Assembly (NCBI GenBank): GCA_028065135.1
Contig: JAPTWR010000170.1
Span: forward strand, 1-10,432
Direction of reading: 5' to 3'
Source of the DNA: Acidithiobacillus sp.
GTDB taxonomy: Bacteria > Pseudomonadota > Gammaproteobacteria > Acidithiobacillales > Acidithiobacillaceae
DNA: 10,432 bases
In this document: positions 1-5,700 of the stretch, piece after piece
How the letters are laid out: every line of letters starts with the position of its first letter
How positions within the stretch are numbered: position 1 is the first letter of the stretch
Notes under the pieces: generated by a model
The model's database searches: none
What the model saw: only the letters and a program-made list of their open reading frames with translations
What the model was told of the DNA's origin: nothing
Translations under genes and position numbers: made by a program

Positions 1-444
1 CAAAACCGCCGGCGCAGTGGACTTAGCAATCCCCCCTTCGATTGCCTGTGCCAACCCTGTCACGTTGGCCAGAACCGCAGCTTGCACTTGTCCAGAAATA
101 TCTCCCGCTCCTGAGGTCACCGCGCGGCATATAATGTCAGGGAGCTTCGACACATCCTCATGGATAAGCGTTGCAGCTTGCCCGGCAGCAATCGCCGCCG
201 AAAACGTGGTCTTTGTCATGATGTACCCGCCGAACAATGGATCATCCCCGCCCAGATGGTAGGTCTGGACCCACTTGTTGAGCGCCTTGAGTTCTTCATG
301 AGGCAGCAGGTCTGCGATGACGTCGTACCCGCTGCTCACTGGTGCCGTTTGCACGGACAGCAACGGGGGAGGGGTTTCCCCCTTCCCTGCTTCCGTGTTC
401 CCCGTACCGATACCACTCATACTTTCCAAATCGTTCAGTTCCAT
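1..444 (-). CDS. Third gene of stb-like operon, partial (StbC position), unknown function
   Basis: An open frame on the minus strand runs from an ATG at 444 through the left edge of the window without a stop (148 codons seen). The ATG lies one base past the TGA of the ATPase gene (446-448), with GGGAGA just upstream, so translation is probably coupled. The first ~45 residues are polar and rich in G, P and S, and look disordered. From about residue 45 the protein looks folded: a helical HEELKALNKW segment, then DDPLFGGYIMTKTTF, then alanine-rich helices with AAIAAGQAATLIHEDV. I do not recognise the family. Position as third gene after a helix-turn-helix protein and a ParA-like ATPase matches stbC of R388-type plasmids, but that is context only. 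No signal peptide or membrane segment is visible. ATG at 420 is an alternative start. Confidence is high that it is coding, low on function. Confidence 0.75.
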   Translation of the reverse strand, partial: MELNDLESMSGIGTGNTEAGKGETPPPLLSVQTAPVSSGYDVIADLLPHEELKALNKWVQTYHLGGDDPLFGGYIMTKTTFSAAIAAGQAATLIHEDVSKLPDIICRAVTSGAGDISGQVQAAVLANVTGLAQAIEGGIAKSTAPAVL

Positions 445-445
445 A

Positions 446-1171
446 TCATTCTCCCAATGCTTGGTAAATTGGCGCCACACCTTCAGCCCAGGCGTTGTCT
501 ACCCACCGTTTTACCGCCTGGCGCTCAATAATGGAAAGCCCAACATCTGCGGTGACGATCTCAGAGAATGGCATTTGAATTTCCCGGACCTTGCTAACTA
601 CGCGTTCCGTGAGGCCTGGCAACGTCACCTCCAGACCGCCGCTTTTCAACCACGCATCACGCGCTTTGTGGGTAGCCCACGGCAATGCGGCGGCGGCTTT
701 TAACCGGGTATTCCGCACCGCCACTTTCAGATTGGCGAGTTCACAGAGCTTGCTTTGCATACTGAGCCGCGCGCTATCTTCACCAACGTCTACCATCCAG
801 CAAACCACCAGTTTATAGCCCAGCCCTTCGATGGCCGGAACAATCAAGTCAGCCTGTGCATCAAGCGTCTTTCCCGCACTGGCGGGCGTATTTATGATGA
901 TATGGGAATCACCATCAACGCCGCGTTCGATTTCATCAAACAGTGCAACAATCGCGTCTTCCGACATATCTGGTCGCGCCAAATCCACGGCCATAATGTC
1001 CATGTCTGGGCTGTTCTCAAACCGTGGCGCAACATCGAAAATGGTGCTGTCTCCCTCGACCAACGCTGCCTTCCCGAACGTGTGCAACACATAGTCAGTT
1101 GCTAACGCGGCGAAAGTGGATTTACCGACGCCGCCCTTATCTCCGTGTACAACTAAAATGCTCTTATCCAT
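446..1171 (-). CDS. stbB: ParA/StbB-like P-loop ATPase
   Basis: A 241-aa cytoplasmic ATPase of the ParA/MinD superfamily. The deviant Walker A motif GDKGGVGKST is at residues 10-19, with the signature lysine K12 and the P-loop lysine K17. A Walker A'-like VEGDST is at 38-43 and a Walker B-like strand IIINTPAS at 91-98, where the usual aspartate is replaced by asparagine. Length fits StbB of R388-type plasmids and other small ParA proteins. There is no N-terminal DNA-binding extension, so DNA contact would depend on a partner, most likely the helix-turn-helix protein encoded just upstream. In R388, StbB is reported to influence plasmid positioning and conjugation (family knowledge). The start at 1171 follows TAAGGAG, which overlaps the stop of the upstream gene; the gap is 12 bases, so the two are one operon. 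A generic ParA partition role without an StbB relationship is the alternative. Confidence 0.88.
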   Translation of the reverse strand: MDKSILVVHGDKGGVGKSTFAALATDYVLHTFGKAALVEGDSTIFDVAPRFENSPDMDIMAVDLARPDMSEDAIVALFDEIERGVDGDSHIIINTPASAGKTLDAQADLIVPAIEGLGYKLVVCWMVDVGEDSARLSMQSKLCELANLKVAVRNTRLKAAAALPWATHKARDAWLKSGGLEVTLPGLTERVVSKVREIQMPFSEIVTADVGLSIIERQAVKRWVDNAWAEGVAPIYQALGE

Positions 1172-1183
1172 TTTTGATGCTCC

Positions 1184-1495
1184 TTATTGCGGTCCGATAT
1201 ACTTGATACGCGATGGTTTTGGTTCCGCATTGCCACCGCCACTACTCCGGTTTTGTGCCTCTGGTGTAGTAACCTGTGACGGCGGCTGCGGTTTTGGTAT
1301 GTTTGGTATGGATGGCAATGGCAATTGTTCCTCAGCGCGATACCTCCTCTTCGCCGTCTTCGCTGCCTCAGCCATGTATTTCCCATTGGTTCCAAAAAGT
1401 GCGCCTAGTTGCGCCCAGGTAACCCCAGCCTGCCGCGCCAGATCAATCGCATTCAAATATGCGGACAACCGGGCAGACAGCCGTGAACTTTCCAT
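1184..1495 (-). CDS. Small helix-turn-helix protein, StbA-like by position
   Basis: A 103-aa protein that opens the leftward operon. The N-terminal half is helical, and residues about 17-50 (LARQAGVTWAQLGALFGTN) have the spacing of a helix-turn-helix with TW at the start of the first helix and a Q-L-G turn. The second half (residues 58-103) is proline-, serine- and glycine-rich, probably flexible, and ends in a short basic tail. Start choice is secure: TCACCTCCTT at 1499-1508 reads on the minus strand as AAGGAGGTGA, a near-perfect ribosome binding site six bases from ATG. In R388, StbA binds 11-bp-phased direct repeats upstream of its own operon (recalled from the literature). The arrays at 1550-1679 have just that arrangement, which supports an StbA-like role as operator-binding repressor and partition factor. 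That role is inferred, not shown by recognisable sequence identity. Confidence 0.82.
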   Translation of the reverse strand: MESSRLSARLSAYLNAIDLARQAGVTWAQLGALFGTNGKYMAEAAKTAKRRYRAEEQLPLPSIPNIPKPQPPSQVTTPEAQNRSSGGGNAEPKPSRIKYIGPQ

Positions 1496-1522
1496 TTTTC
1501 ACCTCCTTGAATGCACCCTCGC

Positions 1523-1544
1523 TAATGTGTGCCAAGCGGAAACA
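1523..1544 (-). repeat. Conserved 20-bp element, copy 1 (leader of stb-like operon)
   Basis: Read on the minus strand the sequence is TGTTTCCGCTTGGCACACAT followed by TAGCGAGGGT. It differs at one base from the consensus TGTTTCCGCCTGGCACACAT. It lies 28 bases upstream of the start codon of the helix-turn-helix gene, in the same orientation as that gene, and only five bases downstream of the last 11-bp repeat. The following segment (AGCGAGGGT) is also shared with copy 2 (AGTGAGGGT), so similarity between the two divergent leaders extends to about 30 bp. The function is unknown; an operator or promoter element is most likely. Confidence 0.8.
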
Positions 1545-1549
1545 AAAAC

Positions 1550-1679
1550 ACCGGGAACAACCCGCGAATCGCCCACGAAGCACCAACAAATGCTCCCTAA
1601 TTCACCCGTAATCCATGCTATCAGTCTGTAAAGCGTCATCGAAACGCCAGACATACGCCCGCGAATCACCCGCATAAGG
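1550..1679 (-). repeat. Two arrays of 11-bp-phased direct repeats upstream of stb-like operon
   Basis: Read on the minus strand, five consecutive 11-mers from 1679 down to 1625 are CCTTATGCGGG, TGATTCGCGGG, CGTATGTCTGG, CGTTTCGATGA, CGCTTTACAGA. After a 9-bp gap come five more from 1615 to 1561: TGGATTACGGG, TGAATTAGGGA, GCATTTGTTGG, TGCTTCGTGGG, CGATTCGCGGG. A sixth, weaker copy (TTGTTCCCGGT) occupies 1560-1550. Across the ten main copies position 10 is G in all, position 11 is a purine in all, position 4 is A or T in all, and position 5 is T in nine, giving consensus YGNWTYNNNGR. An 11-bp period puts the sites on nearly the same helix face. Two sets of five repeats at 11-bp spacing is the layout I recall for R388 StbA sites. 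The repeats are degenerate, and significance was judged by eye. Confidence 0.6.
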
Positions 1680-1779
1680 CCCTTTTTGGGTTATTTGCAG
1701 GCTAAAAGCAGTATGAAGACGGGCACCGCTTCGCAGTACCCTTTTCACGCACAGCCCCACCCCTTCGGGATGGCGACGT

Positions 1780-1793
1780 GCCCCTGCCGGGGC
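1780..1793. other. Short GC hairpin
   Basis: GCCCC, a four-base loop TGCC, then GGGGC form a five-pair perfect stem. The bases after it on the plus strand (TCTCTTGT) are only weakly T-rich, so it is a poor terminator candidate. It is one of several GC-rich inverted repeats in the middle of the intergenic region, as is common in transfer origins. Confidence 0.4.
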
Positions 1794-1887
1794 TCTCTTG
1801 TGCTGACTGTCACGCCCGGTGCGCTTTCGCCGTCCGGCTCCGTTGTTAGCACCGCCTTTGTTCCTGCCCCTGTTTTTCCTTGTATGT

Positions 1888-1902
1888 GTGCCCGAAGGGC
1901 AC
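1888..1902 (+). other. Perfect hairpin followed by TATT; candidate nick-site hairpin
   Basis: GTGCCC, loop GAA, GGGCAC form a six-pair perfect stem-loop, followed directly by TATTTCAGGAC. In R388 a comparable hairpin with a GAAA loop sits immediately 5' of the nick sequence TATTGTCT (recalled). The shape is similar, but the sequence after TATT diverges, so this is one of several possible nick regions. It lacks a T-run and is not a convincing terminator on either strand. Confidence 0.35.
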
Positions 1903-1943
1903 TATTTCAGGACAAACCATCAACGAGAAGCGACAGGGCGCAG

Positions 1944-1961
1944 CCCCGTGCGCAGCCGGGG
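1944..1961. other. GC-rich inverted repeat
   Basis: CCCCG and CGGGG flank an eight-base loop TGCGCAGC. GCGCAGCC also occurs twice in direct orientation here (within 1938-1958). It sits at the border between the GC-rich and AT-rich halves of the control region. The function is unknown. Confidence 0.35.
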
Positions 1962-2055
1962 TGGAGCCAGGGCGCGTCTATTCATTTCTCAAAAAATAAT
2001 AAAAAACCATGCAACACATCCAGTCTTAATTGACGCCACAAAATACACCAACACG

Positions 2056-2083
2056 TTGATCTTAATTATTAAAATAATATTGT
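2056..2083 (+). promoter_or_regulatory. Weak sigma-70-like promoter candidate for the transfer operon
   Basis: TTGATC (2056-2061) and TATTGT (2078-2083) are separated by 16 bp of AT-only sequence. Each hexamer matches four of six consensus bases. It points toward the transfer operon whose first gene starts about 150 bp downstream, and the palindrome and phased repeats would lie in the transcript leader. The same DNA also holds ATTATT-AA-AATAAT at 2065-2078, which overlaps a TATTGTC identical to the left side of the recalled R388 nick, so it could instead belong to oriT. Confidence 0.2.
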
Positions 2084-2109
2084 CAGGATCAATATATAGA
2101 CTAGCTCTT

Positions 2110-2135
2110 TATGCGTCACGCATGCGTGACGCATA
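2110..2135. repeat. Perfect 26-bp palindrome
   Basis: The arm TATGCGTCACGCA (2110-2122) is followed without a spacer by its exact reverse complement (2123-2135). A perfect 26-bp dyad with no loop favours binding of a dimeric protein over an RNA hairpin. It contains two of the phased ACGCAT repeats. The right arm continues as TGCGTGACGCATAGC, which loosely resembles the bases around the recalled R388 nick (TGCGT...ATAGC). It is either an operator for the transfer operon or an inverted repeat of oriT. Confidence 0.75.
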
Positions 2136-2161
2136 GCATCCGCATACCTAACGCATGATTG
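2118..2161 (+). repeat. Four 11-bp-phased ACGCAT repeats upstream of transfer operon
   Basis: ACGCAT at 2118, ACGCAT at 2129, CCGCAT at 2140 and ACGCAT at 2151 are spaced exactly 11 bp apart. The first two lie inside the 26-bp palindrome, and the last abuts the conserved element. The last unit, ACGCATGAT, matches six of nine bases of the R388 StbA repeat TTGCATCAT as I recall it. The same 11-bp phasing upstream of both divergent operons suggests one regulator, perhaps the StbA-like protein, acting on both. Confidence 0.6.
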
Positions 2162-2189
2162 TTTCCGCCTGGCACATATAAGTGAGGGT
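2160..2189 (+). repeat. Conserved 20-bp element, copy 2 (leader of transfer operon)
   Basis: TGTTTCCGCCTGGCACATAT followed by AAGTGAGGGT. It differs at one base from the consensus, points toward the transfer operon and lies 49 bases before its first start codon. The sequence after it continues into ACCAACCCG, a string I recall from the R388 oriT. This copy may therefore overlap the transfer origin as well as the operon leader. Confidence 0.8.
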
Positions 2190-2228
2190 ACCAACCCGTC
2201 CGGTTCATCAGCCAAGAGGGTGTGAATC

Positions 2229-2414
2229 ATGTTGCAAAAGCAAAAGCATCGGCGCCAGCCGCGGAAACACGAAATGCCAGGCGCGTCAAAAGTTATAACC
2301 GAGCGACTTCTAGAGTTACGGGAAAAAATAGATTTTGAATACGGTTTCTCGGCAGAAAATGCGCGCCATGAATCGCAGTATGACTATGCAAAGGAAATCG
2401 GCCATGACCACTAA
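2229..2414 (+). CDS. Small basic protein, first gene of transfer operon, unknown
   Basis: A 61-aa product. The ATG follows AGAGGGTG by about eight bases, a reasonable ribosome binding site. Residues 1-15 are strongly basic (KQKHRRQPRKH). Residues about 20-35 form a likely amphipathic helix (SKVITERLLELREKI), and the tail is acidic and aromatic. I do not recognise the family. Its position, directly downstream of the probable oriT and upstream of the relaxase, is where R388 has trwA, the relaxosome accessory protein. The sequence does not look like the TrwA ribbon-helix-helix fold, so an accessory DNA-binding role is only a guess from charge and position. Confidence 0.65.
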   Translation: MLQKQKHRRQPRKHEMPGASKVITERLLELREKIDFEYGFSAENARHESQYDYAKEIGHDH

Positions 2415-2450
2415 ATCTAAATCCACGAGAAAGGAAAAGGGGTACGCGCA

Positions 2451-2705
2451 ATGATTCCGCCAACGCCAGATGAAATTCGCATTGGTGGCGGGGTCGCGCA
2501 CTTTGCCAAAAAGTCGATCCAGTCCGCCGTTGCACGGGCATTGGCTGGCGATAAACACGATCAGGAAATGCTTATCAATAGCCGTTTTCTCTCTGCATTT
2601 TTCAATTACATCAATGAAGACCTGGAGAGAAAAGCCGCGCAGGCCATCACGCCGACCGTCGGTAATGGCGACGGTCTTAAGCATAATGATGAGGTTGCGC
2701 CATGA
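2451..2705 (+). CDS. Small helical protein, coupled to traI, unknown
   Basis: An 84-aa product. GGAAAAGGGG lies eight bases before the ATG. The stop overlaps the traI start as ATGA (2702-2705), so traI is probably translated by coupling to this gene. After a short PTPDE start the chain is predicted helical: FAKKSIQSAVARALAGDK, then EMLINSRFLSAFFNYINEDLERKAAQ, ending in a polar tail. No metal-binding, membrane or signal motif is visible, and I do not recognise the family. A relaxosome accessory or regulatory role is possible from position only. Confidence 0.75.
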   Translation: MIPPTPDEIRIGGGVAHFAKKSIQSAVARALAGDKHDQEMLINSRFLSAFFNYINEDLERKAAQAITPTVGNGDGLKHNDEVAP

Positions 2706-5700
2706 TCCGGAACACTCACCTGACCGGATCACCGGTCGCTGTTGCCAAATATATGGAAAGCAAGCACGAAGAGCACCTTACGCGCTCCGGAGAGGTCAAA
2801 GCGACCGGCTACTACTCAATGAGTGGTGGTGCCCCGTCTGAGTGGTTTGGAAAGGGTGCCGAAACACAGGGTCTTATCGGGGCGGTGTCTGCTGAAGATA
2901 TGGTTCGTGCGCTCTCGGGTACCGTGAAACATACCGGCGAGGACATCGGTACGCGCGGTGGTCAAACGGCTGAAACCCGGCGGATGGGCGAAGAACTCAC
3001 GATTGCTGCGCCGAAGAGCGTTTCCATTATGGCCGTGGAAGATCCGCGTATTGTTCAGGCTCACCAAAGGGCCGTACGGGCGGTCATGAAGTACGTGGAG
3101 TCCGAAATGGTGCATGCCAGGATAGGAAAAGGCGGAGGCAAAGGTAATGACTTCAACGGAAATTTAACGGCGGGGCTTTATGTGCATGAAGACGCCCGCG
3201 ACTCCACATCTGAGCGGGTAGCTCCGCACCTCCACACCCATGCCATCATCTCAAATATGACGCAACGGTCCGACGGCCAATGGGTCGGACTGAAACTGGA
3301 CTGGGGTCACAACAACGAAAAAAAGATGGCCGCCGATGCCGTTTACAAAGCGGAACTGGCCCGAGAGGTCAAGGATCTTGGATACCAGATTGAAAAAGGC
3401 AAGGGTACTGATTTTGAAATTGCAGGCATCACTCGTGAGCAAATTGAATACTTTTCCCCGCGCTCCCAGGACATAAAAAAAGAGATCGGTGGAGAACGGG
3501 ACGCTGTATCGCCGAAAGAGCGGCAGGCTGCCCAGAACAAAACGAAGGGCAACAAGTCCACCCTCAATCACATTGACCAACGCTATGCCTGGCGCCGCGA
3601 ATTTCGTGAGCAAAACATGGACCTTCACGCCATCCATGATGACGCTCTGCGACGTCATACCGCAGGTATCCCCGCATCCCAGATAACGGCGGAGGATGCC
3701 CTTAAATCCGCGATTCGCCATTTGAGTGAGCGCGACAGTGTTTTCAGTGAATCTGCTCTAAAGTCCGAAGCCCTGGCGTCCGGACTTGGTGACATTTCCT
3801 ATGTGGATGTTCAAAAGGCCATAAAGGAATGTGCGGGCGGACTGGTGTCCGCAGGCAAGGGCGAAGGGCTTAATGAGCGTCAATTCACGACAAAACACGA
3901 CATTTATAGAGAAGCAGAAATCCTGAAAAGAGCCGAAGGCGGAAAAGGTCAAGCACAGTCCCTTATAAATATAAACCATGAAGAAAAGGAAAGCGTTGTA
4001 CAACCAGATGTTTCATTTACCCAGCAGGAGATTCAAGATGGAAAACGGCGATACAACAGCGACGACACAATCAGCGGTCCTCAAGAAGCTGAACCACTCA
4101 CCAGCCACGGCATGCGGGAATTGTCCCAATGCCGTATGGATGCAAAACGAATCGGGGAAGATTCAAGTGTTTTGCATGGTGATGAGGGCCTTGATAGATC
4201 AGGAAATCAGGGTTTGCGACGGGCAGTTGATGACGAACGAGTAAGCAAAGTGATAGCCGAACGCGAGGCCCGCCAAGGCTTTACGTTCAGCCAAGGCCAG
4301 CGCAATGCTGTCGCTCTGGCCCTGACTACCGAAGATCAGCATATCGGCATCGTGGGCGCCGCCGGGGCGGGCAAGACGACGGCCATGGCCGCGATTGTTG
4401 AGCAGTACAAAGCGGCAGGGTTTGAGGTTATAGGCGTTGCGCCTAGCGCCGCAGCGGCGAAAGAACTGGAATCGGCAGGGTGCGATGACACCCGCACCCT
4501 GGCGTCCGCATTGCTGCAGAAGCAGCAGGAAAAGGACGGGGAACAGCCACCCAAAAGACTATACGTGATGGACGAGTCGGGCATGGTGTCAGCAAAAGAC
4601 ATGGATGCTTTCCTGAAAAAAACTGATTCAGAAGGCGCGAGATCAATTCTAGTCGGTGATCCCTTGCAACTGGCGGCGGTCGAAGCGGGCAGCCCGTATG
4701 CGCAAATGCTAAAAACGGGAGCCATCGCGCACGCGAACATCGACGAAATCCAACGCCAAAAAGACCCGCAACTGCGTGCCATTGCCCAGGCTTTTGCCCG
4801 GGGCAATGCCGCTGCTGGTGTAGAGCTTGCTAGGCCGTACATGGTGCAAGTCCAAGCCACCGATCAGGATTTTGCGGAAGCGGCGGTGGACAGGGACGCG
4901 GGAAACGCCCCGCCGGACGCAAAAGCAACTGAAAAAATGCTGGATTTTGCGGCGGATCACGGCTGGAAGGGCTCTGATAATTTTGCCGACGTTCGCAAGT
5001 TTTTAGACGCAAAGGCCTACGAAATAGAGCTTAATAACGGCACGGCGGACGTACCCAAGGCCCCGCCAGCGGTTAGGCAAATTGCTTTGGCCCGTGCCGC
5101 GGCCAATGCATACCTTGATCTATCTCCGGACGAGCGCAGCAAAACGTTGTTGCTTGCGGGCACCAACGCAACCCGGCAAGCGATCAACGAAAAAATACGC
5201 GATGGGTTAAAACGTGAGGGTACCCTGGGCGATTGTGCGGTAAAAATAACAGCCATGGACAAGCTGGATCTCACCCGAGAAGCCGCGACCAGGGCCGAAA
5301 ACTACACAAGCAAAGACGGCGCGCAGGTGGTCGTGCAATTTAACACCGACCTCAAAAATAACGATCCCGGAAAACACGGCGGTGCGCCGCTGGCAGCGGA
5401 AAAAGGCAGTCAGTGGACAGTAACCGGCACTGCGAGCGGCAAGCTGCAACTGCGAAGCCTCACCGACCCGTCAAAAACACTGGAAATGCGCCCCACGGAT
5501 GCAAAAATAAGCGCCTACGCCGTCCGGGAAATGGAGCTATGCGCCGGGGATCGGGTGATGTTCCGGCAAAACAATAAAGATCAGGGAGTGAACAACGGCA
5601 CGCACGGCACTGTAATTATTGACCAAAACGGCAAGGCAAGCGTTAAAACTGACACAGGGCAAATCGTGGCGCTGGATGCCTGGCGCGGGCAAACGATTGA

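Larger units (their letters stand above)
1496..2228. other. Non-coding control region between divergent operons, probable oriT
   Basis: This 733-bp stretch has no convincing gene. Short open frames in it have no ribosome binding site and low-complexity, proline-rich products. From left to right it holds the leader of the stb-like operon, a conserved element on the minus strand (1523-1544), 11-bp-phased repeats (1550-1679), a GC-rich section with several hairpins (about 1740-1975), a sharply AT-rich section (about 1981-2100), a 26-bp palindrome, a second phased repeat set and a second copy of the conserved element. Location between an stb-like operon and a MobF relaxase operon is where R388 keeps oriT (family knowledge). 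ACCAACCCG at 2190-2198 matches a segment I recall downstream of the R388 nick site. The exact nick position cannot be fixed by eye. Confidence 0.6.

Noticed and set aside
446..1105. Plus-strand frames overlapping the ParA-like gene (for example 755-1105)
   Set aside because: The minus-strand frame has a Walker motif, good start signal and operon spacing. The plus-strand frames have none of these.
1550..1679. CRISPR-like array
   Set aside because: Units are only 11 bp with no unique spacers of fixed length, and they are degenerate. The pattern is that of protein-binding iterons.
1888..1902. Rho-independent terminator at the GTGCCC/GGGCAC hairpin
   Set aside because: No run of T follows the stem on either strand and there is no gene end nearby. 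It is more consistent with a transfer-origin hairpin.
1686..2136. Plus-strand open frames at 1686-2033 and 1819-2136 in the intergenic region
   Set aside because: No ribosome binding site, low-complexity proline/arginine-rich products that change character abruptly with base composition, and they span hairpins, AT-rich DNA and the palindrome. Better explained as non-coding control DNA.
3489..3686. 65-codon plus-strand frame inside traI
   Set aside because: Unlike the frame at 4038, it has no ribosome binding site and no motif, and it overlies the relaxase domain, not a linker.
4336..4860. 174-codon minus-strand frame opposite the TraI helicase domain
   Set aside because: The plus strand here encodes intact helicase motifs. 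The antisense product is rich in A, S and C without motifs, a typical shadow of a GC-rich gene.
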